Assembly: GCF_902499175.1 (NCBI RefSeq)
Contig: NZ_CABVQC010000034.1
Coordinates: 1-64,000 of the forward strand
Direction: 5' to 3'
Length of the DNA stretch: 64,000 nucleotides
Source of the DNA: Burkholderia aenigmatica
GTDB taxonomy: Bacteria; Pseudomonadota; Gammaproteobacteria; Burkholderiales; Burkholderiaceae
Position numbers and translations under genes: made by a program. The notes under the pieces are model-generated. The model made no database searches. It was given only the letters and a program-made list of their open reading frames with translations, and was not told the origin of the DNA. Position 1 is the stretch's first letter. Each line of letters opens with the position of its first letter. Positions 17,257-26,385 of the stretch are shown in pieces.

Positions 17257-18084
17257 ATGAAACCGATCGAACTCTCGTTTGAATTCTTCCCGCCGAAGAC
17301 GGCGGAAGGCGTCGAGAAGCTGCGCGCCACGCGTGCGCAGCTGCTGCCGCTGAAGCCGAAATTCGTGTCCTGCACGTTCGGCGCCGGCGGTTCGACGCAG
17401 CAGGGCACGCTCGATACGGTGCTCGACATGCAGAAGGACGGCCTCGAGGCCGCGCCGCACCTGTCGTGCATCGGCTCGTCGCGCGACAGCCTGCGCGCGA
17501 TCCTCGACCAGTACCGCTCGTACGGCATCCGCCACATCGTCGCGCTGCGTGGCGACCTGCCGTCGGGGATGGGCGAGGTCGGCGAGCTGCGCTACGCGTC
17601 GGAGCTCGTCAGCTTCATCCGTGCCGAGCACGGCGACTGGTTCCACATCGAAGTCGCCGCGTATCCGGAATACCACCCGCAGTCGCGTTCGCCGAAGGCC
17701 GATCTCGAGAACTTCGCACGCAAGGTGAAAGCCGGCGCGAATTCCGCGATCACGCAGTATTTCTTCAACGCGGACGCGTATTTCCGCTTCGTCGACGACG
17801 TGCGCAAGCTCGGCGTGGACGTGCCGATCGTACCGGGCATCATGCCGATCACGAACTTCTCGCAGCTGATGCGCTTCTCGGAAATGTGCGGCGCGGAAGT
17901 GCCGCGCTGGGTCGCGCGCCGGCTCGAGAGCTTCGGCGACGATCGTGAGTCGATCCGCGCGTTCGGCGCGGACGTCGTCACGGGCCTGTGCCAGCGTCTC
18001 GTCGACGCGGGCGTGCCCGGGCTGCATTTCTACACGCTGAATGCGGCCGCGGCGACGAAGACGGTCTGCGAACGGCTCGTATAA
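17257..18084 (+). CDS. metF: 5,10-methylenetetrahydrofolate reductase
   Basis: MetF reduces 5,10-methylene-THF to 5-methyl-THF using NAD(P)H and FAD, supplying the methyl group for methionine synthesis. The 275-residue protein begins with the family start IELSFEFFPPKT, followed by SCTFGAGGST, the substrate/flavin loop ALRGDLPSG, and PGIMPITNFSQL near residue 200. The TIM-barrel length is normal. It lies in the ahcY block and is followed by a strong terminator. Confidence 0.97.
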   Translation: MKPIELSFEFFPPKTAEGVEKLRATRAQLLPLKPKFVSCTFGAGGSTQQGTLDTVLDMQKDGLEAAPHLSCIGSSRDSLRAILDQYRSYGIRHIVALRGDLPSGMGEVGELRYASELVSFIRAEHGDWFHIEVAAYPEYHPQSRSPKADLENFARKVKAGANSAITQYFFNADAYFRFVDDVRKLGVDVPIVPGIMPITNFSQLMRFSEMCGAEVPRWVARRLESFGDDRESIRAFGADVVTGLCQRLVDAGVPGLHFYTLNAAAATKTVCERLV

Positions 18085-18111
18085 GCACGGCGCCAGCCTG
18101 CAGCACCAACG

Positions 18112-18146
18112 AAAGCCCCGCCGGTTCCGCCGGCGGGGCTTTTTTC
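18112..18146 (+). terminator. rho-independent terminator after metF
   Basis: GC-rich stem (AAGCCCCGCCGG paired with CCGGCGGGGCTT) followed by a run of six T. The A-run on the other side means it can also work for the convergent amidase gene. Confidence 0.9.
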
Positions 18147-18161
18147 ATCGGGCGCCGCGCG

Positions 18162-19640
18162 TCAGCGCTGCGCCTGCATCAGCGGCGGGCGGCGGTCGAA
18201 CCACGGCCGCGCCTGTTCGAGCTGCCGTGCGAGCTTGAGCAGCAGCGCGTCGTCGGCGTGACGCGCGACGAACTGCACGCCGATCGGCAGCCCGCGCGCG
18301 TTCCAGTAGAGCGGCACCGACATCGCCGGCTGGCCGGTCAGGTTGAACAGTTCGGTGCAGCCGGCCCACGTGAACGCCTTTTCCGACGATTTCGCGAGCA
18401 TTTCCTTCAGCAGCGGCTTCACCGGCAGCGCGGCGAGTACCTTCATCTGGGCCGATTCGAACGGCGTCGGCTGCAATTCGCCGATCTTCACCGGCGGGCC
18501 CGCGAGCGACGCGCACAGGATCGCGTCGTAGCGCGACACGAGGCCGGCGACCTGCACGGTGAGCTGGCGCTGCCATTCGAGCACGTCCGGCAGGCGCGTG
18601 CGCGCGAGGCGCCGGCCGACCACGGCCATCGCCCACGTCGCGGCTTCGAATTCGCCGCGTTTCGGCGTGCGGCCGGTCATCGCGCGTGCGCCGAGCACCA
18701 TCTCCTCGGCGATCGTCGCCCATAGCGTCAGGAAGGTTTCGGCCGCGCGCGCGTAGTTGACGTGCAGCGTTGCCGGCTCGACATGGTGGCCGAGCGATTC
18801 GAGCAACGCGGCCGCGTCGTCGAGCGCCGCACGCGTGTCGTCGGCGAGTGCCGGCGCGAGCATCGGGTCGAGCACGAGGCCGATCCGCAGCGGGCCGGGC
18901 GGCGTGTCGAGTTCGCCGAGGAACGTGCCGGGTGCGCCGGTCGGCAAGGTCTGGCCGGTCGTCACGTCGAGCAGCAGCGCGCTGTCGCGCACACTGCGCG
19001 TGACCGCATGCTGGACCACCAGCTCGCCGCTCGACGGCAGGTCGACGAGCACCGGGTTGCGGCTCGGCTTCAGGCCGAACAGCCCGCAGCACGACGCCGG
19101 AATGCGGATCGAGCCGCCGCCGTCGGATGCATGCGCGACCGGCACGATGCCGGCCGCGACGGCCGCCGCCGCGCCGCCGCTCGAGCCGCCGGGCGTGTGG
19201 TCGAGATTCCACGGGTTGCGGCACGCGCCGAACAGTTCGGGTTCCGTGTACGGCATCTGGCCGATTTCCGACGTGTTGGTCTTGCCGAACACATTGAGAC
19301 CGGCCGCGCGGCTTCGCGCGATCACCGGCGAATCGTCGGTGGGCACGAAATACCGGTAGTGCCGGCTGCCCATCGACAGCGGCAGGCCGGCAACCGCCGC
19401 ACCGAGATCCTTCACGAGATAGGGAACACCGGCGAACGGCGCGTCGGCGCCGCCATCGGGTGTGGCGGCCGCACGCCGACGTGCGGCTTCGTAGTCCTGC
19501 AGCACGATCGCGTTGATCGCGCTGTTGACCGCTTCGGCCTGGCCGATCGCGGCGTCGAGCAGTTCGCGCGGGCTCGCCTTGCGTTCGCGTACCAGTGTGG
19601 CGAGGCCGATCGCGTCATGCGCGAGATAGTCCGAGTGCAT
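18162..19640 (-). CDS. amidase, amidase-signature family
   Basis: The 492-residue enzyme belongs to the amidase signature family (Ser-cisSer-Lys hydrolases). Lys of VKDLGA is near residue 76, the glycine/serine signature GGSSGGAAAAVAAG follows at about 155, and the nucleophile serine lies in GGGSIRIPA. The substrate cannot be told from the sequence; family members include 6-aminohexanoate cyclic-dimer hydrolase-type and aryl-amide hydrolases. I chose the ATG at 19640 because the family N-terminus (YLAHDAIGLATLVR) follows directly and a G-rich element lies upstream. It is convergent with metF. Confidence 0.85.
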   Translation of the reverse strand: MHSDYLAHDAIGLATLVRERKASPRELLDAAIGQAEAVNSAINAIVLQDYEAARRRAAATPDGGADAPFAGVPYLVKDLGAAVAGLPLSMGSRHYRYFVPTDDSPVIARSRAAGLNVFGKTNTSEIGQMPYTEPELFGACRNPWNLDHTPGGSSGGAAAAVAAGIVPVAHASDGGGSIRIPASCCGLFGLKPSRNPVLVDLPSSGELVVQHAVTRSVRDSALLLDVTTGQTLPTGAPGTFLGELDTPPGPLRIGLVLDPMLAPALADDTRAALDDAAALLESLGHHVEPATLHVNYARAAETFLTLWATIAEEMVLGARAMTGRTPKRGEFEAATWAMAVVGRRLARTRLPDVLEWQRQLTVQVAGLVSRYDAILCASLAGPPVKIGELQPTPFESAQMKVLAALPVKPLLKEMLAKSSEKAFTWAGCTELFNLTGQPAMSVPLYWNARGLPIGVQFVARHADDALLLKLARQLEQARPWFDRRPPLMQAQR

Positions 19641-19721
19641 CGCAGTCACCCCCGTTGTGACTCGTGGCGATGACAGCAGCATAACGCGGGCCCGCTGCGC
19701 GGGGCCCGCGGCCGGCCGATT

Positions 19722-20414
19722 TTAGAGGTGCTCGGCGAGGAAGGTCAGCGTGCGGCCGTGCGCGAGCGCCGACGCGCGCTGGTTGTACGACGCGCGATCC
19801 GTGCAGTTGAAGCCGTGCTCGGCGCCCGGGTACACGTGGAACGACGCATCGCCGTGGCTGGCGAATGCGGCCTTCACCTGGTCGACCGCCGTGAGCGGGA
19901 TCCCGTGGTCGTTTTCCGCGTAGTGGAACAGGATCGGCTGCGTGACCTTGCCGGCGAGGTCGAGCGCGTTCTGGATGCCGCCGCCGTAGTAGGCCACGGC
20001 CGCGTCGATCTTGCCGGTCGCGGCCGCACGGTACGCGAGCTGGCCGCCGAAGCAGTAGCCGATCGCGGCGACCTTGCCGGCCACTTCGGGGCGCGCGCGC
20101 AACGCATCGGCTGCCGCGCCGATGTCCGCGACCGCGAGACCCACGTCGGTCTTTTTCATCAGCTCGATGCCCTTGTCGCGATCCGCGCCTTCGTAGGTCA
20201 GCTCGACGCGCGGCTGTGTGCGCCAGAACACGTCCGGCGCGAGCGCGACGAAGCCGTCGGACGCGTATTGGTCGGCGACCGCGCGGATGTGCGAGTTCAC
20301 GCCGAAGATCTCCTGGATGATGATGACGGCAGGGCCGGTGCCGCGCTTGGGCAGCGCGAGATAGCCGCCAAAGCTGTCGTTACCGGTCGGGATGTCGATC
20401 CATTGGGCTGTCAC
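19722..20414 (-). CDS. dienelactone hydrolase family protein
   Basis: The 230-residue alpha/beta hydrolase matches carboxymethylenebutenolidase-type dienelactone hydrolases. Nucleophile Cys121 lies in GYCFGG, Asp169 in AENDHGI and His200 in GAEHGF, with Glu35 in QEIFGVN, nearly the same positions as the Cys123/Asp171/His202/Glu36 set of the Pseudomonas enzyme. The start is GTG with CAGGAG upstream. No aromatic-degradation genes are nearby, so a specific pathway is not supported. Confidence 0.9.
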   Translation of the reverse strand: MTAQWIDIPTGNDSFGGYLALPKRGTGPAVIIIQEIFGVNSHIRAVADQYASDGFVALAPDVFWRTQPRVELTYEGADRDKGIELMKKTDVGLAVADIGAAADALRARPEVAGKVAAIGYCFGGQLAYRAAATGKIDAAVAYYGGGIQNALDLAGKVTQPILFHYAENDHGIPLTAVDQVKAAFASHGDASFHVYPGAEHGFNCTDRASYNQRASALAHGRTLTFLAEHL

Positions 20415-20638
20415 GTTCTGAACTCCTGGCGAACGGGGTGCGCGATGCGCGCCCCGAGGGTGAAAGAGGGCGGCCTAGTGTGCCACCGATCCTGTGACGG
20501 TGCAGGGCACGCGCCCGCTTCTCGCGCAGCGATCGTTTCAATCTCGATTATTCATTTTTCGGCATTGGGCCGCTTCGATAGAGTCGATGTGTCCGCCTTT
20601 ACAAAGCGCTTTCGCACATCGTCATCGAAGGATTCGCC

Positions 20639-21718
20639 ATGTCTGCCCGTCTGTTTGCCACACCTTTTTCCGAACGCTTCGGCCTGCGCCTGCCGCTCGT
20701 GCAGGCGCCGATGGTCGGCGCGACCACGACCGCGATGGTCGCCGCCGCCTCGAATGCCGGCGCGCTCGGCAGTCTCGGCGCCGCCGCGTTCGCGCCCGAG
20801 CGCCTCGCGACCGAAGTCGAGGCCATCCGCGCGGCGACCGAGCGCCCGTTTGCGGTCAACCTGTTCGTGCTGCCGGATGCCGCGCCCGATGCGGCGACCG
20901 TGGCCCGCGCGCTGGCCGCGATCGACCCGCTGAATGCGACGCTCGGGTTGCCGCCGGGCATCGCCCCCGCGCGCTACGCGCCCGACTTTCGTGCGCAGCT
21001 CGATGCGCTGGTGGCGTTGCGCGTGCCCGTTGCGAGCTTCACGTTCGGCGTGCTCGATGCGGCCGACGTCGCGCGCCTGAAGGCTGCCGGCACCTACGTG
21101 ATCGGCACCGCGACACACGTGGCCGAGGGGCTCGCATGGCAGGCGGCCGGCGCCGACGCGCTGTCCGCGCAGGGCGCCGAGGCAGGTGGCCATCGCGGCA
21201 CGTTCATCGGTTCCGCCGACGATGCGCTGATCGGCACGCTCGCGCTCGTGCCGCAACTGGTCGACGCGACGGGCCTGCCCGTGCTGGCCGCGGGCGGCAT
21301 CATGGACGGCCGCGGGATCGCGGCCGCGCTTGCCCTCGGCGCGCAGGGCGCGCAGCTCGGCACCGCGTTCCTCACCTGCACGGAAAGCGCGATCGCGGCG
21401 GACTGGAAGGCACGCCTGCTCGCGAGTGCCGATACGTCGACACAGGTCACGCGCGCGATCACCGGCCGCCACGCGCGCGGGCTGCGCAACACGCTGATGG
21501 CCCGGCTCGGCGAACGCGTGGCCGATGCCGCGCCGTACCCGGTGCAGAACGCGCTGACGCAGCCGCTGCGCCAGGCCGCCGCACGCGCGAACGACGGCGA
21601 TTACCTGTCGTTGTGGGCCGGGCAGGGCGCGCCGCTCGCGCGGCGGCGCGGCGATGCGCTGACGACGTCGCAGCTGGTTGCCGCACTCGATGCCGAGTGG
21701 CGTGCGGCGGCTGCCTGA
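20639..21718 (+). CDS. nitronate monooxygenase (2-nitropropane dioxygenase-like)
   Basis: The 359-residue FMN-dependent TIM-barrel protein starts with the family segment PFSERFGLRLPLVQAPMVG, has QGAEAGGHRG (FMN phosphate-binding and catalytic-His region), and VLAAGGIMDGRGIAAALALGAQ. These enzymes oxidise nitronates such as propionate-3-nitronate and are usually housekeeping detoxifiers. AAGGATT precedes the ATG. It is transcribed divergently from the dienelactone hydrolase gene across a 224-base region. Confidence 0.9.
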   Translation: MSARLFATPFSERFGLRLPLVQAPMVGATTTAMVAAASNAGALGSLGAAAFAPERLATEVEAIRAATERPFAVNLFVLPDAAPDAATVARALAAIDPLNATLGLPPGIAPARYAPDFRAQLDALVALRVPVASFTFGVLDAADVARLKAAGTYVIGTATHVAEGLAWQAAGADALSAQGAEAGGHRGTFIGSADDALIGTLALVPQLVDATGLPVLAAGGIMDGRGIAAALALGAQGAQLGTAFLTCTESAIAADWKARLLASADTSTQVTRAITGRHARGLRNTLMARLGERVADAAPYPVQNALTQPLRQAAARANDGDYLSLWAGQGAPLARRRGDALTTSQLVAALDAEWRAAAA

Positions 21719-21737
21719 ATCGTTCATATCGGACGAC

Positions 21738-21768
21738 GAAACGCGCGTTGTCACGCGCGTTTCATTCA
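21738..21768 (+). terminator. possible terminator after nitronate monooxygenase gene
   Basis: Perfect 11-bp inverted repeat GAAACGCGCGT / ACGCGCGTTTC with a 4-base loop, but only a short, interrupted T-tract follows. Confidence 0.5.
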
Positions 21769-22133
21769 ATGATCGCGGGCACAAAATACCGAATCGAAAT
21801 GCCCCGGGAATGTTTTAAAACGACCTTTCAGCCAGTCGCCGGGAATTAGCGGAAACCCTTATCCGGCGGGGCTCGCAGCGATATTCGAGTAGTCATTCCA
21901 AAGTGCGCATATCGGTAGTGATACCACTACCCCAAAAAAGTCCCACAAATTAATTTGATCACCTACACTTGCGCGCAAGTACGGGCGGGCAGCTGCTAAA
22001 AGCGGCCGTTTTCACGTGCTGAGGCCAAGTGCATGAACGATGCAACCGGCGAATCGTCCAGTGATTGCAAACACAGGGATGGCAGCGGGGCACCGGACGA
22101 TGGCGTTTATTGGGACCGAAACTGGAGACTTAC
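21769..22133 (+). promoter_or_regulatory. long leader of the LivJ-type gene with two palindromes
   Basis: No gene is supported here. Two palindromes stand out: GGTAGTG-ATAC-CACTACC (21914-21931, 7-bp arms) and the perfect 14-mer ACTTGCGCGCAAGT (21967-21980). They are 53 bases apart centre to centre, about five helical turns. The sequence between them is AT-rich and is the most likely promoter zone. Which regulators bind is unknown. Confidence 0.4.
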
Positions 22134-23276
22134 ATGAATATCAAGATGCAAAAGCTGTTGCCGATCACCGCCGCGGCGATGCTGTGCGTTGCAGCTGCAA
22201 GCAACGCGGCCGCCGATCAAGTCGTCAAGATCGGCCACGTCGCGCCCTTGACGGGCGGCATTGCACACCTGGGCAAGGACAACGAAAACGGTGCGCGTCT
22301 CGCAGTCGAGGAGATCAACGCCAAGGGTCTCACGATCGGCGGCCAGAAAATCACGCTGCAACTCGACCCGCAGGATGACGCGGCCGACCCGCGGCAGGCC
22401 ACGCAGGTTGCGCAGAAGCTCGTCGACGACAAGGTCGTCGCGGTGGTCGGCCACCTGAACTCGGGCACGTCGATCCCGGCCTCGAAGATCTACAGCGATG
22501 CGGGCATCGTGCAGATCTCGCCGTCGGCGACCAACCCGGCCTACACGCAGCAGGGCTTCAAGACCACGTACCGCGTGGTGGCCACCGATGCGCAGCAGGG
22601 CCCGGCACTCGCGAACTACGCGCACTCGAAGGGCATCAAGAGCGTGGCCGTGGTCGACGATTCGACCGCGTACGGCCAGGGTCTCGCGAACGAGTTCGAG
22701 AAGAAGGCCAAGGCGCTCGGCCTGAAGGTGATGTCGCATGACGCGACCAACGACAAGGCGGTCGACTTCCGCGCGATTCTGACCAAGATCAAGGGCGAGA
22801 ATCCGGACGCGATCATGTACGGCGGCATGGACGCGACGGGCGGCCCGTTCGCGAAGCAGGCGAAGCAGCTCGGCCTGCGCGCGAAGATCTTCGCGGGTGA
22901 CGGCGTGTGCACGGAAAAGCTGGCCGACCTGGCCGGCGACGCGACCGACAACGTAGTGTGCTCGGAAGCCGGTGCTTCGCTCGAGAAGATGGCGGGCGGC
23001 GCGGCGTTCAAGGCGAAGTACGAGAAGCGCTTCGGCCAGCCGATCCAGATCTACGCACCGTTCACGTATGACGCCGTGTACATCATCGTCGATGCGATGA
23101 AGCGCGCGAACTCGACGGATCCGGCGAAGATCCTCGCAGCCATGCCGACGACGAACTACTCGGGCGTGATCGGCACGACGACGTTCGACTCGAAGGGCGA
23201 CCTGCAGCACGGCGTGATTTCGCTGTACAACTACAAGAACGGCAAGAAGTCGCTGCTCGACGAAGTGAAGATGTAA
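22134..23276 (+). CDS. branched-chain amino acid ABC transporter substrate-binding protein
   Basis: A 380-residue periplasmic binding protein of the LivJ/BraC family. A signal peptide (MNIKMQKLLPITAAAML, cleavage after ...NAAA) precedes the mature domain with VVKIGHVAPLTGGIAHLGKDNENG, the bilobal core, and PFTYDAVYIIVDAMKRA near the C-terminus. Ligand specificity within branched-chain or related amino acids is not resolvable. The ATG at 22134 was chosen because the signal peptide begins there and CTGGAG lies eight bases upstream. Permease and ATPase genes are not adjacent, so it works with subunits encoded elsewhere. Confidence 0.93.
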   Translation: MNIKMQKLLPITAAAMLCVAAASNAAADQVVKIGHVAPLTGGIAHLGKDNENGARLAVEEINAKGLTIGGQKITLQLDPQDDAADPRQATQVAQKLVDDKVVAVVGHLNSGTSIPASKIYSDAGIVQISPSATNPAYTQQGFKTTYRVVATDAQQGPALANYAHSKGIKSVAVVDDSTAYGQGLANEFEKKAKALGLKVMSHDATNDKAVDFRAILTKIKGENPDAIMYGGMDATGGPFAKQAKQLGLRAKIFAGDGVCTEKLADLAGDATDNVVCSEAGASLEKMAGGAAFKAKYEKRFGQPIQIYAPFTYDAVYIIVDAMKRANSTDPAKILAAMPTTNYSGVIGTTTFDSKGDLQHGVISLYNYKNGKKSLLDEVKM

Positions 23277-23301
23277 CGCAACAAGCGGTCAACAGAAGGG
23301 G

Positions 23302-23345
23302 TGAAAGCGCGCATGCGGCAACGCATGCGCGTTTTCTTTTTGGGC
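23302..23345. terminator. bidirectional terminator between LivJ-type and MFS genes
   Basis: Long stem GAAAGCGCGCATGCG / CGCATGCGCGTTTTC with loop GCAA, followed by a T-run on the plus strand. It sits between convergent genes. Confidence 0.88.
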
Positions 23346-23361
23346 CGGCGCGGGCCGCACG

Positions 23362-24579
23362 TCAGATCTTCAGCCGCGCGAGCACCTTCGGCGCGATGGC
23401 TGCGACGAGCGCCGCGCACAGCGCGACGACGGACAGGCCGATCGTCAGGTTCGCGGCCTGCGCGACCGCACCGATCGCGACCGGACCGAACAGCATGCCG
23501 AAATACGCGAGCCCGGCCACGTGCGCGAGCCCTTCGGCCGCGTGGATGCCTTTCACGCGCGCGGCGGCCGCGAACAGCACCGGCATCATGTTCGCGAGGC
23601 CGAGGCCCATCAGCGTGAAGCCGGTCAGCACCGCGGCCGAATAAGGCAGCAGCAGTGCGCCGATCATCCCCGCGCAGGCGAGCGACGCGCTCGCGAACAC
23701 GAGCTGCGGCGCGCCAAAGCGGGCGCGCACGGCGTCGCCCGCGAAGCGCGCGACGGCCATCCCGCCCGAGAACGCGGCATAGGCGGCGCTCGCGAGCGCG
23801 GGGCTCGCCGCGACGACGTCGCGCATGTAGACCGTCGCCCAGTCGTACATCGCGCCTTCGGCGATCAGCGCGATGAGCGCGATGCCACCGAGCATCCACA
23901 GGGCGGGCGAGCGCCAGCGGTTGCCGCCGCCGTGCGCGTGTTCGTGGTGCGGCACGTGCGGGAGCACGGCCGGGCTGGCGACCACGAGCACCGTCGCGCT
24001 CGTCGCTGCCGCGAGCGCGAGATGCACGGCCGGCGCCATGCCGGCCGACAGCAGTGCGCCGCCGGCGGCCGCGCCTGCCATCCCGCCGATGCTGAACATG
24101 CCGTGCAGCGACGACATGATCGGCCTGCCGATCGCGATTTCGACCGCGCTGGCCTCGGCGTTCATCGCGACGTCGAGCGTCGCCATCGAGAAGCCGAACA
24201 GCGCGAGCACGGCGAGCAGCAGCGGGTAGTCGGGCACGACGAGGATCAGCGCCGCGCAGGCCGACATCACGAGCCCGCCCGCGAGGCAGGCGGTGCGCGA
24301 GCCGACGCGCGCGATCCAGCGCGCGATGGTCAGCATCGCGGCGATCGAGCCGACGGCGACCGCGAACAGCGCGATCGACAGCAGCCCGGGGCTCAGCGCG
24401 AACTTGTCGCGCACGGTCGGCACGTGCACGCCCCACGACGCGAACATCATGCCGGCGACGAAGAACAGCGCCATCGACGCTGCGCGCGCGCGCTGGCGGG
24501 CCGGCAGCGACAGCTTGCGATGCGCGTCGGGCGGCGCGGCGAACGGGGACGACGATTCGGGGGAGGATGCTTCGGACAC
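23362..24579 (-). CDS. MFS transporter, YbjJ-like
   Basis: The 405-residue protein has about 12 transmembrane helices and MFS motifs (for example ARWIARVGSR between helices 2 and 3). The order FFVAGMMFASWGVHVPTVRDKF at the first helix and MNAEASAVEIAIGRPIMSSLHG after helix 4 is typical of the YbjJ-type group of unknown substrate. The start is uncertain: GTG at 24579 gives a short Ser/Pro-rich cytoplasmic leader, and a TTG lies five codons upstream. It is divergent from the HugZ-like gene. Confidence 0.78.
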   Translation of the reverse strand: MSEASSPESSSPFAAPPDAHRKLSLPARQRARAASMALFFVAGMMFASWGVHVPTVRDKFALSPGLLSIALFAVAVGSIAAMLTIARWIARVGSRTACLAGGLVMSACAALILVVPDYPLLLAVLALFGFSMATLDVAMNAEASAVEIAIGRPIMSSLHGMFSIGGMAGAAAGGALLSAGMAPAVHLALAAATSATVLVVASPAVLPHVPHHEHAHGGGNRWRSPALWMLGGIALIALIAEGAMYDWATVYMRDVVAASPALASAAYAAFSGGMAVARFAGDAVRARFGAPQLVFASASLACAGMIGALLLPYSAAVLTGFTLMGLGLANMMPVLFAAAARVKGIHAAEGLAHVAGLAYFGMLFGPVAIGAVAQAANLTIGLSVVALCAALVAAIAPKVLARLKI

Positions 24580-24826
24580 GGCAAGGCTCGTCAAAAAAAG
24601 CGCGGACGCACGCGGCGCCCGTCGGACCCGTCCGATTCTATCGAATCGCTTACGATCCTGCCGGGCGATGGCCGATCGGACGACGGTCCGGCGATTACCC
24701 GGCGACTCGCGTTCGGCCGCGTCGACCGGATAGGCCGTTCGGCCGATGCGCGGCGTACCGCGCCCGCGGGTAACATCGAAGCGCATGGCGTGCCCGGCGC
24801 GCCGCCCTTCGACCGCAGGAGTCCTC

Positions 24827-25486
24827 TTGAACATCGATCCCGCTCTCGCGCTGCATCTGCTGCACCGTTGCGCACTCGGCACGCTCGCCACCCATGCGCG
24901 CGATCCGCAGGGCTTTCCGTATCCGACGGTCGTCCCGTTTGCACCTGATGCGAGCCATCGTCCGCTGATCCTCGTGAGCGGCCTCGCGGAGCACACGCGC
25001 AATCTGGCTGCCGATCCGCGCGCGGGCTTCCTCGTCGTCGACGCGCCCGGCGGCGACGTGCTGAACGCCGAGCGCGCGACGCTGCTCGGCCGGTTCGTAC
25101 CGCTCGGCGACGATCCGCACGTCACCGCGCGCTACTGTCGCTACGAGCCGGACGCCGCGCGCTATCTCGCGCTCGGCGATTTCACGTTCTGGGCGCTCGA
25201 CGTCGAGCGGCTACGCTATATCGGCGGCTTCGGGCGCATGGGCTGGGTCGACGGCACGCAGCTCGATGCGTTGCCGCCGCTCGCCTTCGACGAAGAACAG
25301 GCGTTATGGGACGCGTACGATGCCGGCGCTGCGCGTCGCGACGGGCTCGCATTGCTCGGCGTCGATCGCCACGGCGCCGACTGGCGATATGACGGCCGTC
25401 GCGTGCGCACGCCGTTCGATTCGCCATTGGCCGATGCGGGCGCATTGCGCGAGCGGCTGATTGCGTGCGCGCGGGATGTGACCTGA
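24827..25486 (+). CDS. pyridoxamine 5'-phosphate oxidase-fold protein, HugZ-like
   Basis: The 219-residue protein has the split-barrel flavin/heme-binding fold: ALHLLHRCALGTLATHARDPQGFPYPTVVPF followed by DPRAGFLVVD, then a C-terminal domain with FGRMGWVDGTQ. HugZ-family members bind or degrade heme; others are flavoproteins, so the activity is open. Start is TTG at 24827, supported by AGGAG six bases upstream and by the family N-terminus; longer in-frame starts would add a non-conserved Arg-rich leader. Confidence 0.75.
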   Translation: MNIDPALALHLLHRCALGTLATHARDPQGFPYPTVVPFAPDASHRPLILVSGLAEHTRNLAADPRAGFLVVDAPGGDVLNAERATLLGRFVPLGDDPHVTARYCRYEPDAARYLALGDFTFWALDVERLRYIGGFGRMGWVDGTQLDALPPLAFDEEQALWDAYDAGAARRDGLALLGVDRHGADWRYDGRRVRTPFDSPLADAGALRERLIACARDVT

Positions 25487-25851
25487 CGTCGCGGTTGCCG
25501 GTCTGTCCGCAGTTTGCCCGTTTAGCGCACCGCGCCATCCGATAATCGTCAAGCTGTCGTCCGATGAGAGCTTTGATTTTTCCGAATGCAGGGTAATTGC
25601 GTATGTTGATAGGCCCAATAGACAATGGCTAATGTCCTAATCTCTGTGTAGGAACGTAAAAATTTGAGAAAAGGCCGCGACCGGTCAAAATGACACGCGT
25701 GATTTTCAATTGATCTCGGGATTTTCATGAATCTCGCTTCTATCAAATCTTTTTTGTGCTAATCTCTGCCTTCGAAAATCCGAGGCACATATATTTCATG
25801 AATGGTGAGCTGGCTCAGACCGGCGCCATTGGTCAGATAGAAAGGGAAACT
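25487..25851 (+). promoter_or_regulatory. AT-rich upstream region of the H-NS-like gene
   Basis: Markedly AT-rich stretch without a convincing gene. The decamer CTAATCTCTG occurs twice in the same orientation (25637-25646 and 25759-25768); each could contribute a -10-like TAAT element. AT-rich, curved upstream DNA fits autoregulation by an H-NS-like protein, but that is inference. Confidence 0.4.
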
Positions 25852-26145
25852 ATGTCTTCTTACAAGGACCTGCTGGCCCAGCGGGAGAAGCTGGAGAAGC
25901 AAATCGAAGAAGCGAAGTCGCGTGAATACGCTGAAGTGCTGAATGACGTGAAGCAGAAAATTGCCGACTACGGCTTTTCGCTCGCCGAACTCGGTCTCAG
26001 CCGCGCGAAGGCAGGTAAGGTTGGCCGTCCGCGCGCAGGCGTGGCCGCGAAATACCGCGATCCGGAAACGGGCGCGACGTGGTCGGGCCGCGGCAAGCCG
26101 CCGCGCTGGATTGCGGGCAAGGACCGCGAACAGTTCGCGATTTAA
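25852..26145 (+). CDS. H-NS-like histone family protein
   Basis: A 97-residue nucleoid protein: an N-terminal coiled coil (about 3-45, LAQREKLEKQIEEAKSREY) for oligomerisation and a C-terminal DNA-binding domain with the H-NS/BpH3 motif TWSGRGKPPRW (about 80-90). Such proteins bind AT-rich DNA and silence acquired genes. AAAGGG lies before the ATG at 25852; an in-frame ATG 32 codons upstream would add a leader with no family support. A terminator follows. Confidence 0.93.
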   Translation: MSSYKDLLAQREKLEKQIEEAKSREYAEVLNDVKQKIADYGFSLAELGLSRAKAGKVGRPRAGVAAKYRDPETGATWSGRGKPPRWIAGKDREQFAI

Positions 26146-26171
26146 ACATCTGTTTAAGTTGCCTGTTCTTC

Positions 26172-26211
26172 AAAAGAGCCGCGTGCCGTTAAGGAGCGCG
26201 GCTTTTTTGTT
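26172..26211 (+). terminator. rho-independent terminator after the H-NS-like gene
   Basis: AAAAGAGCCGCG and CGCGGCTTTTTT arms around a loop of about 13 bases, ending in six T. Confidence 0.82.
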
Positions 26212-26385
26212 TCCGGCGGCCGCTACGCCCATTGTGTTGTCATGAAAATGTAATAATTCGGTGTGAATGGTAATACGACCTGTTCGCATAAGCGGTTGAT
26301 TTAAATAAGAAATTTGTGGGTATTGGCAGGATTCATGGGGCGCCCTTGATAGAATTGGGCATCGCTCACCGATATCTCATATTTC

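Noticed and set aside
20494..21849. Long plus-strand frame overlapping the nitronate monooxygenase gene
   Set aside because: Arg/Ala-rich out-of-frame reading of the real gene.
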